Source: Pontibacillus yanchengensis
GTDB lineage: Bacteria; Bacillota; Bacilli; Bacillales; BH030062
Length of the DNA stretch: 63,158 bases
Direction: 5' to 3'
Assembly (NCBI RefSeq): GCF_009856295.1
Contig: NZ_WMEU01000012.1
Location: forward strand, 1-63,158
Shown here: positions 23,259-32,444 of the stretch, one piece after another
Layout of the letters: every line of letters begins with the position of its first letter
Numbering within the stretch: the stretch's first letter is position 1
The notes under the pieces: model-generated
What the model saw: only the letters and a program-made list of their open reading frames with translations
The model's database searches: none
What the model was told of the DNA's origin: nothing
Program-made: the position numbers and the translations under genes

Positions 23259-26200
23259 TTAGTAGTTTCTATGAAGGTTCATAGCATCCAGAGCATTACC
23301 TCTGATTTCAATTCTATAGAAATCCTCACTAGTTACATATGGATTGTTTTCTGGATGATACCCTGTAAAGCTAAACATATACTCACCATCAGGGATATAA
23401 TAGAATTCGTCTTTCCATAGTTCAGCTCGCCATTCATATTCGAATTGAGAGGTACTCACTAACGTAAATGCAGAGGAAGGTATGGTTACAGTTCCAATCT
23501 CACTAAATGTTACCTCACCTTCTACACGTTGGGCTGGAGTAGTGGTAACGTTTATAACGAATCTTTCACCTGCTTTAAAGACATTTGTGTCCTTATCAAG
23601 CCCTTGCTCTACCCAATACTTACCCCACTTAAGAGTATGCACTACTTCCGCTTCTATATCAGCAATATCTACATCGACTACATTAGTTGTGCTATCAGTA
23701 GCACCTCTATCATCGGTAACAGTAAGTGTAACATCATAACTTCCAGAATCCGCTAGAATGGTAGGGTATTCTTCAGACGATGTTTGCACACTGCCATCCT
23801 TAGCCTCAAAACGCCAATCATAGGAAACTATCTCTCCATCTATATCATAACTACCTTCAGGATCGAATGATATTGTGTCTCCTAGCATTGGTTTCGTAGG
23901 TTCCCAAGTAAAGATTGCTACTGGTTTTTCATTAGGTGGAAGTGGGTCTACAGTAATGGTATGTTGTGCTGGTACTTTGGAACGTAAATTGTCATTATCC
24001 CAAACATATAACTCCACATCATAGTCACCCTCTAGAGCATTGTTTATTGTTGGTTTTCTTGCTGAGCTCGTTGTTACATTTCCATTTGGTGCTGTTATAG
24101 TCCATTGATACTTATCTACAGAACCATCCGTATCGTATGAGCGGAAAGGATCTAATGTGAAGTTATCACCAACCATAAGCTCTTTAGGACTCCATTCAAA
24201 TTCAGCATATGGATGTTGAGGGCCTAAAATCATTTCAACATACACATAATTATCCGTATTCTGGTTTTTCGCCCCTCTTGAATCAAAGACATACTGTGTA
24301 ATCTTATACCTGCCAATACCAGCAAAGTCTCTTAAATCGTCGGGCTTTTCACCTGTGTTCCAAGTTTGCTGCACGTTATTATCTTCATCCACCAACTCGA
24401 CTACCCAAGAATAGTTAATTAATTCATCACCATTCGGGTCTGAACTTGAATCGGTGTAATTAAGAATATCTCCCTTGTGTACAGGGTTTGGTGTTAAAGA
24501 TAATTTTGAAATAGGTGGATCATTGTCTGGTAACACTTTAATGGTTTTCTCATATGGGTAAGAACGTAAAGAGCTACCTACACGTGGTATATCTCTTACC
24601 GTTAAGCTGGCTACATAAGAGCCTTCCCCTAATCCCATTGAAGAGAAACTATCAGGAAAACCACTTATGGTTCTAATAACATTGTCGTTACCTTCTCTAC
24701 GAATCTCCATTCTATAGTCTGTTAATGGGTCACCATTCGGATCACTAGAGAAGTCTTTCCAGTTTAACTCTTCGCTTTCAGATACTGTATCTTGCACTTC
24801 ATATTTAGCTTCTGGTCGAAGGTTTTCATTCTTCGTACTAATACGTTTTGTGATACTGTCAGATGCCCCATGAATATCCGTAACGGTTAATGTAACATCA
24901 TAATATTTATTCCCTTGTAATGTGCCTGGAGGCAAGGAATCGTACGTAGTACCATCTACTGTGTAACTCCATTCATATTCATCGATTCCCTTGTCTGCTC
25001 GGTTCGTTTGAAAGTCTACATCGTAGGATGGAGATGAATCAAAGCTAACATCAAAATCTCCATTTCCCTTCGGTGTTAAGTCATACGTAAATTCTGCGAT
25101 AGGTCTTCGGTGAACATGAACTTTATACTCCCTTACGATGCTCTCATCAGACCATTTTCTGTAATTATAGAAGCGGTCATCTCCGAACCATACTGGGTCA
25201 TCCATAGCCCTTAACTCGACTAAGTACGTCCCTGGTTTCTTTAACTGCAGCGGTTCATCAACGTAAAGACCACTTTGCTCTATTTTACCTTTTTGGTTGT
25301 CTATCGTAAGGCCATGAACCTTCGTATTGTCATGAGTGAATTTCCATTCTTGCTTTAGCTTAGGGTCATTTTCGTAATCATCATAGGAGACGCTATAATC
25401 AATTTCATCCCCTAGAAGGATAGTAAACTCTTCACTATCTTCTTTTAAGGTATATCGCCCTAAGAAATAGTTCTGAATGTCTTGTGCGTATTTGCTATGG
25501 AAATCACTATCGTAGAAATTAAATGCACCTATAGTAGAAGTATTGCTCATTACATCATAATAATTAGCTCTATTGTTTTCTTGAGCAAAATTCCATAATG
25601 AAGCATGTTCGTTATTTGTCGTATTAATCACGCTATTTCTATCGGACGTGTTACTAAACCATGTCCATTCATTATCATCAAATCGAATATAATAGTTATC
25701 ACTATCATCTTCGAAATCAGAGTTTATATATTGATTAACAAAGTCTGTGGTATCTACGTCATCCTGAGAACTACATCCATAGGTGGAATAGCTTTGAATT
25801 TCATATTCAGAATGATGGTCTGTATCTCTCAATTCATAGGTATATTCATAATAATCTAGAACTTTTTCATCTTTTGTAAATATGCAGGTAACCCTGTGAC
25901 CTGAAGATATACACCCTTTCTTACTCCATCCAGAACCAGAGGGACTACCAGGGTCGCAGGAAGTTTCACCAGCAGTCTCATTAAATGTACATTGAGTATT
26001 AGTTAAATCTTCCTCATACGTATAAACAGCATCTCTGTCTCTATCTGTTACCGTCCATCCAGAACGACTATAACTTGAGTCAGTAGTGGTATGCGTATCA
26101 TAATCATAGGTGGTCCAAGTAGTATAACCCCAATTGGGATCATTTCGAATACATTCACCGTCGGTATCTTGATGGTTATGAATATGATTAACTAGATGAA

Positions 26201-28664
26201 CATTTGCATTAATACCCTTTTGTAACAAATTAGATTGTAAGTCCGCTAAGGCAGACTGCATAGATGATGCTTCATCATGGTCTATATCATAATAATAATG
26301 GTCTTTGTAATGTTCTTTGGATTCCCTATAAGAACCTTTATAGGTACGGGTATTATCTCCATAACTTTCACGGTCGTGTTTTTGTGTGGCTTCAATTAGA
26401 CCACCTGTATCTACAAACAAATTAACGTTGATATCCCTACGCATTCCAAAATCAACGACTGGAGGAGCGTTTATTATTTCTACTGCTTTATCTTTACTCG
26501 CAGAATTCCAATATTGATCATCAAAATAGTTAGCAGTGGTAGCGTCTTTTCCTGCAAAATGATGTTCTGTAATATCTTTTCTATAGTGCTTATCATCAAT
26601 AAACTCGATTAAAGTATCACTCTCAGGTATATGCTCAATCACTTCTAAAGCAAAACGGTATGAGCCAACTCTGTTCGATTCGAAAACTAGATTCTGAATG
26701 TTCTTGCTATTTACAACTTCCCTTGGTTTGTCTTGAATAGTTCCAAAAATATTATCATTATTAGAGTCATATTCTACATACCATATCCGCTGCTTAATCG
26801 GGTCACCATCATGTGATTGAGTAGAATCCTGTAGAATAATATTTGCTTTTCCACTCGAATCCCTTAAAACGTTTTTTTGAGTAGCAGTAAACTTAGCTGT
26901 AGGTTTTTTATCTGGTTGTACTTCTACCACTTTAGAAACAGGTTCAGATGTTTCATCATATTTATTAGTAACCGTAACAGTAACTTTGTATTTTCCAGAT
27001 TCTCTTACTAAAAACTCCAATTCACTTTTATCCGAGCTATTTCGTATCTTAATTCCATCCTTTGAAATCCCAGAAGTTTGAGGCTCGATTTTATATGTGG
27101 TCTTATTGTAGTCTATTGGAGCTACGTCTGAACTTTCTGTACTTGCAGTAGAAAGCGTTGCATCTACTACCATTTTTCTATTTTCTTTTTTTATACCACC
27201 AACATGAAAATCTGCTACTGGTGTTGTAGGTAATACCTTAAATGATTTACTGGTTTCATCTGTAGCACCTTTATCATCAGTTACAGATAATGATGCAGAA
27301 TGAGTTTCGGGTTCCGTCACCCTACTAAAATTCCAAGGTGGAGAACTAGAGTCACCATCTAATTCAAATTCATTCGATACTATACTACCGTCTGGATCAT
27401 AAGAATCATTCTGTGCTTCAACTTCCTCTACCCAATAGTATTCATCTTCAACAAAGAAATCTGCTACAGGAGGTACATTGGGCTTCTCCACCGTTATATA
27501 CTGTGTTGTTGAATCCGATAGTCCATTTGCATCTGTGACTGTTAGAGTAAACTTCCCCTTACCATGAACCTTAGAATTTAATGTGTAACTTGGATTTTGA
27601 GAACTGGAAAAATCCTCCCCTTTATACTTCCATTTCCATTTAACGATTTCAATTCCATCAGGATGAACTGACTTATCTGTAAGACTCACCTGGTCTCCAC
27701 TTTCTAAATCAGAGGGAGAATACTCGAAATCTGCAATTGGACCACCGGGTTGAGGTTCGGGGTCTGGCTCAGGTTCAGGATCAGGTTCACCGTCAGATTC
27801 ACCAATATCAATTGAAATGCTTTCTGTTTTAGAAGACCGATTAACTTGATCTTTAACTGTTAGTTCCAAATCCACTGTTCCAGAAGAACTAAATTGATGG
27901 TAAATCTTATCATTGAGAGTTGAACCACTTGCACTCCTTGTAGCAATCACCGTATTATTCGTTTTATCTCTCAAGGTATAAGTAATATCGTTATTATAGA
28001 AGTATTCGTTATCACTAGATACAAAGGATTCCCCAAATATATTTAATTGGACATTTTCACCTTGTTTAGCAGTACTAGGACCATCTAAATTAGCTCGTGG
28101 TCTCTTAGTTTGAGTTACGACTATTTTACCTTCCTCGAATTTATCAGCTCCTGGTTCACCTGTTTTAACTACCTCCAGGGTGGCTCCTGAACGCTCAACT
28201 ACATCACGTATGTACCAACGTTCATATTCCTTGCCACTTTTGTCATTAATAATAGTAAGTTCAGTTTGATTTACGAACTCTGTATTACCATTAAAGTGTT
28301 GACTCCAGTAAGTATCTTCTCTGATAAACACTCTTGCTAAATGTACCTCGTTATCCATCGTGGGCCTTAACAGAGCACCAGTTTGTTCTTGGACCGTTTC
28401 ACCATTGGTTTTTATTACTTCTATTTTCCAATCATCATGATACACATAATCTTCTTCGAGAAATCTTTTTATATTCAATAAAAGGTCTGAAGAAGGGTCT
28501 GTTACCTGATCATAGCCATCTTTTTTGGTTGCATCATACCAGGATCCCCTAGGCAAGGAATCCGCATAGGCAACTTGTATAGCTGAAAATATGATCACAC
28601 CTATTAATGAAAGAATAAATATAGTCCGCTTATTTAATACTTCCATTGGTTTTTTCCACATCAT
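23259..28664 (-). CDS. giant PKD-repeat surface protein, probable pilus adhesin
   Basis: An 1801-residue exported protein. An N-terminal signal or anchor (RTIFILSLIGVIIFSAIQVAYA) is followed by an N-terminal domain, an acidic proline linker (DGEPDPEPEPDPEPQP, near 290), then about nine or ten PKD-like Ig repeats. These are recognised by starts such as PIADFEYSP, PVADFHV, PIAEFTYD and PYAEFEWSP and by DGSI or DPNGD turns. A large cysteine-containing insert sits near 800-960. There is no LPxTG motif. Such proteins act as extended adhesins or pilus-tip proteins. It is the only gene behind leader F and lies in the Tad pilus region, so a role in cell contact is likely but inferred. Confidence 0.85.
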   Translation of the reverse strand: MMWKKPMEVLNKRTIFILSLIGVIIFSAIQVAYADSLPRGSWYDATKKDGYDQVTDPSSDLLLNIKRFLEEDYVYHDDWKIEVIKTNGETVQEQTGALLRPTMDNEVHLARVFIREDTYWSQHFNGNTEFVNQTELTIINDKSGKEYERWYIRDVVERSGATLEVVKTGEPGADKFEEGKIVVTQTKRPRANLDGPSTAKQGENVQLNIFGESFVSSDNEYFYNNDITYTLRDKTNNTVIATRSASGSTLNDKIYHQFSSSGTVDLELTVKDQVNRSSKTESISIDIGESDGEPDPEPEPDPEPQPGGPIADFEYSPSDLESGDQVSLTDKSVHPDGIEIVKWKWKYKGEDFSSSQNPSYTLNSKVHGKGKFTLTVTDANGLSDSTTQYITVEKPNVPPVADFFVEDEYYWVEEVEAQNDSYDPDGSIVSNEFELDGDSSSPPWNFSRVTEPETHSASLSVTDDKGATDETSKSFKVLPTTPVADFHVGGIKKENRKMVVDATLSTASTESSDVAPIDYNKTTYKIEPQTSGISKDGIKIRNSSDKSELEFLVRESGKYKVTVTVTNKYDETSEPVSKVVEVQPDKKPTAKFTATQKNVLRDSSGKANIILQDSTQSHDGDPIKQRIWYVEYDSNNDNIFGTIQDKPREVVNSKNIQNLVFESNRVGSYRFALEVIEHIPESDTLIEFIDDKHYRKDITEHHFAGKDATTANYFDDQYWNSASKDKAVEIINAPPVVDFGMRRDINVNLFVDTGGLIEATQKHDRESYGDNTRTYKGSYRESKEHYKDHYYYDIDHDEASSMQSALADLQSNLLQKGINANVHLVNHIHNHQDTDGECIRNDPNWGYTTWTTYDYDTHTTTDSSYSRSGWTVTDRDRDAVYTYEEDLTNTQCTFNETAGETSCDPGSPSGSGWSKKGCISSGHRVTCIFTKDEKVLDYYEYTYELRDTDHHSEYEIQSYSTYGCSSQDDVDTTDFVNQYINSDFEDDSDNYYIRFDDNEWTWFSNTSDRNSVINTTNNEHASLWNFAQENNRANYYDVMSNTSTIGAFNFYDSDFHSKYAQDIQNYFLGRYTLKEDSEEFTILLGDEIDYSVSYDDYENDPKLKQEWKFTHDNTKVHGLTIDNQKGKIEQSGLYVDEPLQLKKPGTYLVELRAMDDPVWFGDDRFYNYRKWSDESIVREYKVHVHRRPIAEFTYDLTPKGNGDFDVSFDSSPSYDVDFQTNRADKGIDEYEWSYTVDGTTYDSLPPGTLQGNKYYDVTLTVTDIHGASDSITKRISTKNENLRPEAKYEVQDTVSESEELNWKDFSSDPNGDPLTDYRMEIRREGNDNVIRTISGFPDSFSSMGLGEGSYVASLTVRDIPRVGSSLRSYPYEKTIKVLPDNDPPISKLSLTPNPVHKGDILNYTDSSSDPNGDELINYSWVVELVDEDNNVQQTWNTGEKPDDLRDFAGIGRYKITQYVFDSRGAKNQNTDNYVYVEMILGPQHPYAEFEWSPKELMVGDNFTLDPFRSYDTDGSVDKYQWTITAPNGNVTTSSARKPTINNALEGDYDVELYVWDNDNLRSKVPAQHTITVDPLPPNEKPVAIFTWEPTKPMLGDTISFDPEGSYDIDGEIVSYDWRFEAKDGSVQTSSEEYPTILADSGSYDVTLTVTDDRGATDSTTNVVDVDIADIEAEVVHTLKWGKYWVEQGLDKDTNVFKAGERFVINVTTTPAQRVEGEVTFSEIGTVTIPSSAFTLVSTSQFEYEWRAELWKDEFYYIPDGEYMFSFTGYHPENNPYVTSEDFYRIEIRGNALDAMNLHRNY

Positions 28665-28705
28665 TGGAATATCACCTACTCCTGTAAAATTAATAATTAA
28701 AAACC

Positions 28706-28810
28706 AAAAAAAAAACGCAAAAAACCCTATTTAAAGGATTTTTCGCGTTTTCCGCCTTTTCGTATAAATATTCTAATTGGTATTATACAGCAAACTTCTA
28801 AGAATGGAAA
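28706..28810 (-). promoter_or_regulatory. promoter plus class II leader F
   Basis: The promoter has -35 TTTCCA (28805-28810), a 17-base spacer and -10 TATAAT (28782-28787). AAGGCGGAAAACGCGAAAAA starts a hairpin whose second arm is TTTTTTGCGTTTT, running into a long T tract. It precedes the giant PKD protein. Confidence 0.82.
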
Positions 28811-28836
28811 GATTAGTTAACAATTGACTTAATAAA

Positions 28837-30072
28837 TCAATCCCATCCTAAGATATGCTGTTTCTTCCCTTCATTAACTGTAGTATCTATCTCTTCTAAA
28901 TCATAATTTGCTATTTGATAGTGTCCAAACGTTTTTGAATGACGGGAATCTAGACCTAACAAGCAAACAACATCTTCAATCGGTGCATACAGAACTTGCT
29001 TTGTTTCCTTTCCAACTTCTATATCTTTTAATTGTGGCTCTACTGATAGTTGCTGTTCTACTCCATTAACTGCAGTAGTTCCAGTAGATAATTGAATGGA
29101 TTTTCCTTTGTGCGTTATCTTTAAATTTCCATCTACTAATTGAGTATCTACTAATGTATTTTCAAAAAGACCATTAATGTCCATCATTAATGTTCCATCC
29201 ACCTTATAAGCAGCGCTTGCTAATGATGATATATGAATATCCTTTTGTTTATACGTAGGGAACTCCGTACTATACAAAGCTACATCTATAAAGAAGCCAT
29301 CTTCTTTTTCTGGGTGAGTCGGAAGCCATTCTTTTATTTGCGTTTGGTTCACTCCCCAATCCAATTCAAAATTATTGAATGTTTCTGGCTTATAAAGTAC
29401 AGAATCTTTGTAAGCTTTCCCCTCAAATGATATAACCTCATACTTTGGATAGTTTCCTTGATAGTTTCTAGTAAACCAATAATCTTCTATAAAATCTCCT
29501 GTTAGATATTCAAAGGTTGGCTCTGGGGCTTCATCTACTCTTCCTGATTCAATAAATTCTTTATACCATTCTCCCATTAGAGATTGTCTGACAATACCAT
29601 GCTCTCCATGAAAGTCTCTTCGAGTAACTATTTCATACTCACCTTTCTCTTCTTTTAACTGTGATAACGACATATTTTTATAGTCACTTTTGTTGTCTTC
29701 TTTTACTTTAAATACCATACTCACACGTTCCTTTAAAGAAACACCATTTACTCCCTTAATATCGTTAGAAACATGTAAGGTGTATTCTCCTTCAGCATAA
29801 CTATTATTATTTCTTAGGATAACCTGACTAGTAGCTGCGTTTTCCTTGTATTCTACTTCTGTATCCCCTACAATTTCTCCATTTTTCGTTACATAAACGG
29901 TGTTGTTATTAACGGTAGCTGGATCTAAGAATGTATTGAAGGTTATCGTCCACTCCTTATTTTCGTCAACGATATCCGTCAGCTCTTCCGCTTCACTATG
30001 CTCACTACCCATAAACGTTACAGCAATAAGAATTGTAATCATCATACTTAAGGTATAAAATGCTTTTTTCAT
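28837..30072 (-). CDS. exported protein with an SbsA-type Ig-like domain
   Basis: A 411-residue protein from the ATG at 30072, preceded by AAGGAGTGGGAGAG. A signal peptide is followed at about 35-125 by a bacterial Ig-like domain of the SbsA type (KEWTITFNTFLDPATVNNNT, VYVTKNGEIVGDTEV). The middle part is unrecognised. The last 90 residues, with repeated short beta segments and LYAPIEDVVCLLGLD, resemble a copper-amine-oxidase N-terminal-like domain. It is a cell-surface protein. It has two possible control layers upstream: leader D and a 28-base palindrome overlapping a promoter. Confidence 0.72.
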   Translation of the reverse strand: MKKAFYTLSMMITILIAVTFMGSEHSEAEELTDIVDENKEWTITFNTFLDPATVNNNTVYVTKNGEIVGDTEVEYKENAATSQVILRNNNSYAEGEYTLHVSNDIKGVNGVSLKERVSMVFKVKEDNKSDYKNMSLSQLKEEKGEYEIVTRRDFHGEHGIVRQSLMGEWYKEFIESGRVDEAPEPTFEYLTGDFIEDYWFTRNYQGNYPKYEVISFEGKAYKDSVLYKPETFNNFELDWGVNQTQIKEWLPTHPEKEDGFFIDVALYSTEFPTYKQKDIHISSLASAAYKVDGTLMMDINGLFENTLVDTQLVDGNLKITHKGKSIQLSTGTTAVNGVEQQLSVEPQLKDIEVGKETKQVLYAPIEDVVCLLGLDSRHSKTFGHYQIANYDLEEIDTTVNEGKKQHILGWD

Positions 30073-30119
30073 CTCTCCCACTCCTTTGATCTTTGTAATT
30101 ATATTTTACCACAAATTAT

Positions 30120-30147
30120 AATATAATACATATATATGTATTATATT
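30120..30147. promoter_or_regulatory. 28-base perfect palindrome, probable operator (copy 1)
   Basis: A perfect inverted repeat with half-site AATATAATACATAT. An identical 28-base copy lies at 55688-55715. It contains TATAAT sequences, overlaps a potential -10 for the gene at 30072 and lies downstream of leader D, so it may be bound by a dimeric repressor. Confidence 0.75.
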
Positions 30148-30159
30148 TCGATATGTAAC

Positions 30160-30301
30160 CAAAAAATAAACCCTATCGGTTTCATTCCTTCTCTTAAAAT
30201 AGGAATGCAACCCATAGGGTTTGCTACTTCGGAACCAGGCTCATCATGAGCAAAAAGTGGTAATATGGTTAAAATATAACAGTAATATGTTGAAAAAACA
30301 A
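30160..30301 (-). promoter_or_regulatory. promoter plus class I leader D
   Basis: The promoter has -35 TTGTTT (30296-30301), a 17-base spacer and -10 TATATT (30273-30278). It is followed by AACCATATTA, a GCTC-ATGAT-GAGC hairpin, CCTGGTTCCGAAGTAGCA and a long hairpin with arms AAACCCTATGGG and CCGATAGGGTTT, an inner GCATTCC/GGAATG stem and a T run. It reads toward the surface-protein gene at 30072. Confidence 0.78.
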
Positions 30302-30321
30302 CCTTGATTTTCACCCTATTT

Positions 30322-30840
30322 TTAGTACTTATATTCCTCAATGGCTACAAAGTAAGTAGGCTCATCGTCCGAAATGATTGTAGTTTTTAAGATAGCAACG
30401 ATTGATGGTCCATTTATTGGCCTTTCTATGTCAATTCCATTCGATACATCTTTAAATTTGTATATAAAAGACTTAAAGGGATACGAGATGGGAGAACCAG
30501 TTACAGGGTTGGTATAACCGCTATAATCAATAAAATCCATATGTATGATCTCAATTGGCTTCTTATAGAAGTGGGAAAACTTTGGCGTAAGATCACTATT
30601 CAGATTCAAGTTTCGAACTAGCGATTGTTTAAACGCGGTAATAGCTCTCCCCTGTTCATAGACAATCTCCATATCACTTATTCTATCTTCATCCACTTGT
30701 AGCCCAGCGTCATGAATCGCATTGTTTTTCGCATATTGCATGTTCAAAAGAGCTCTTTCTTTTAAATTCATTTGAACATCTCTATTTTCCATAGAAAAAA
30801 ACATGATAGCGGCAAACATCAGAAGAAACACTTTCTCCAT
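30322..30840 (-). CDS. TadE-like minor pseudopilin
   Basis: A 172-residue protein with an N-terminal hydrophobic segment (MEKVFLLMFAAIMFFSMENR) and a polar beta-rich C-terminal domain. It is last in the Tad operon behind TadA-TadB-TadC-like genes, which is the usual place of TadE/TadF pseudopilins. GTGAGGGTTCATA precedes the ATG. The assignment rests on position and topology. Confidence 0.6.
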   Translation of the reverse strand: MEKVFLLMFAAIMFFSMENRDVQMNLKERALLNMQYAKNNAIHDAGLQVDEDRISDMEIVYEQGRAITAFKQSLVRNLNLNSDLTPKFSHFYKKPIEIIHMDFIDYSGYTNPVTGSPISYPFKSFIYKFKDVSNGIDIERPINGPSIVAILKTTIISDDEPTYFVAIEEYKY

Positions 30841-30854
30841 TATGAACCCTCACT

Positions 30855-31241
30855 TTATTGCACATATTCACTCATAAGAGATGAGACATGTACATGCTTC
30901 AAATCTACTTCACTTGAACTAATCATATTATCGATTAAGATATTGGTGTACTCATTCGGAACTTCGATACGGGCAGAGATATACTCCCCTCTATTTACAA
31001 CCCCTTGCGTATGCTCTAATTTAATTTGATTCTCTTCATACCCTACTTCTTTTAGCATATCTTTCATTTCCTTAATAATGGACGGGGAATAATAACCTTC
31101 AACTGCTGCTAGAGCGGTACCTCGTTCTATTGCAACCTTAGCTATGGTGTTTCTAGCCTCTTCCACTTCATTTAATTGAGGTTGAAACAACATGATCAAT
31201 GTAATAGGCATTGTCAAAAATAAAATGATTAACTTTTCCAT
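30855..31241 (-). CDS. TadE/TadF-like pseudopilin
   Basis: A 128-residue protein with an N-terminal hydrophobic helix (MEKLIILFLTMPITLIMLF) and a short extracellular domain. The N-terminus MEK-hydrophobic repeats in the two neighbouring pilin-like genes, suggesting a shared export route without a classical signal peptide. GAGGTGATATGA precedes the ATG. Confidence 0.6.
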   Translation of the reverse strand: MEKLIILFLTMPITLIMLFQPQLNEVEEARNTIAKVAIERGTALAAVEGYYSPSIIKEMKDMLKEVGYEENQIKLEHTQGVVNRGEYISARIEVPNEYTNILIDNMISSSEVDLKHVHVSSLMSEYVQ

Positions 31242-31261
31242 TCATATCACCTCATTAAAAT

Positions 31262-31300
31262 TATGAAAGAGCAGCAACGAATGCCACTCTCTCATGAATT
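31262..31300 (-). other. hairpin after the pilin gene
   Basis: On the minus strand CATGAGAGAGTGG pairs imperfectly with GCTCTTTCATA and is followed by ATTTT. A weak terminator or RNA-processing hairpin between the pilin gene and the downstream pseudopilin could make pilin mRNA more abundant. Confidence 0.5.
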
Positions 31301-31304
31301 AGTT

Positions 31305-31478
31305 TTAGTTGCTTGTTGAAATGCCTGCTAAATCGGAAGTGTCTGTGTTTGCATTTGAAATGACTGTAGAAGTATTCGTCTTAGTCGTATCCGCATCTGA
31401 TTTAATTCCATCCACCGCATCATTACCAAAAGATACAAACACAATAAGCACAACAAAGATTAATAATATTTTTTCCAT
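31305..31478 (-). CDS. 57-residue Flp-type pilin candidate
   Basis: A short protein MEKILLIFVVLIVFVSFGND followed by a threonine- and serine-rich tail of about 35 residues ending STSN. The ATG at 31478 has AGGAGGAATTTTTCTA upstream. It lies between the TadC-like gene and two pseudopilins, and its size and single hydrophobic helix fit a major Flp-type pilin. It lacks the canonical Flp prepilin motif Gly-x(4)-Glu-Tyr, and no TadV-type prepilin peptidase is seen, so processing may be unusual. Confidence 0.6.
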   Translation of the reverse strand: MEKILLIFVVLIVFVSFGNDAVDGIKSDADTTKTNTSTVISNANTDTSDLAGISTSN

Positions 31479-31530
31479 TAGAAAAATTCCTCCTAATTAA
31501 GAATTGATTTTATTTATGTTAACCAGGCAA

Positions 31531-32430
31531 TCAACCTGTTTTAACCTTGTTCACAGCATCCATTACATCCCCATACCATAATTGGAATGCTACAAATACA
31601 TTAGCAAAGACAAATACTGCCCCTATGCCAACCACTACCATAATCATGGTTTTACGTTTGGTTAAGTACTCTTTATACTCGTTATACATACTGTTGGCAA
31701 AGACCTTTTGTCTTTCTTCTATTAATTCAAAGGCTTCATCAAAGGATTTATCCTCAATATCTTTCATAAGAACAGCTAATGATGTAGCTTCTTCACTACC
31801 AATGTCTTCTTCAAATAAATCCCAAGCCTTATGAAATTCCTTTTGTTCTAATAATGGCATCATTCGTTCTAAGGTTGGTCTTATTGTCTTATAATAAGGA
31901 ACCAAGCGGTTCATCAAATGGTATAAATTACGAATACGTCTTCCTCGTGACTTAAACTCTGCTTTAATTTCGTTATATAGCTGGTACACTTCTTCGTTTT
32001 TATCCTTGATATAGCGCTTACGAATCGCCCTAAAGATATAAAGTGCTGGCATTGGTTTTACAGGTGCCATTGCGATTGGTAAAAGCAATAGTGTGATCGT
32101 TTCCGTTGTAGCTAGTATATTAATATTGAAAGCAAACTCTACCATACTAATAATTAGAAGCGTTGCTAGAATGAGTACTCGAACACCGTTATAACGTGCA
32201 CTAGTAAAGTAAGCAGGAAGACCATAAGAGCGAAAGAATCGGTCGTACTTTGGATTTTGTAATTTTTGCAACCATTCCTTGCCTTGGTCTGTAAGACGAC
32301 TAGCTTTAAATCTTCTTTTCCGGCGTTCATCGTGTCCACTTTGGACCGAGTATAAGAATGTCAAAAGAAGGAGAACTGCTATTAAAATAATGTAGCCCTC
32401 TTGAAAATACTGATACAAAAACTCTTTCAT
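31531..32430 (-). CDS. TadC-like inner-membrane platform protein
   Basis: A 299-residue protein with an N-terminal membrane segment, a pair near 83-125, a cytoplasmic T2SSF-like helical domain (about 130-260) and C-terminal membrane helices (MIMVVVGIGAVFVFANVFVAF). This is the architecture of TadC, one of two GspF-like platform proteins of Tad pili. GGAGGTGAACGA precedes the ATG. It lies 14 bases after the TadB-like gene. Confidence 0.75.
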   Translation of the reverse strand: MKEFLYQYFQEGYIILIAVLLLLTFLYSVQSGHDERRKRRFKASRLTDQGKEWLQKLQNPKYDRFFRSYGLPAYFTSARYNGVRVLILATLLIISMVEFAFNINILATTETITLLLLPIAMAPVKPMPALYIFRAIRKRYIKDKNEEVYQLYNEIKAEFKSRGRRIRNLYHLMNRLVPYYKTIRPTLERMMPLLEQKEFHKAWDLFEEDIGSEEATSLAVLMKDIEDKSFDEAFELIEERQKVFANSMYNEYKEYLTKRKTMIMVVVGIGAVFVFANVFVAFQLWYGDVMDAVNKVKTG

Positions 32431-32444
32431 TCGTTCACCTCCAC

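Noticed and set aside
23482..23756. plus-strand frames opposite the PKD protein
   Set aside because: They are shadows of beta-rich repeat sequence without start signals.
30141..30341. 66-residue minus-strand reading frame
   Set aside because: It lies across promoter and leader D, has no ribosome-binding site and its sequence is explained by the hairpin.
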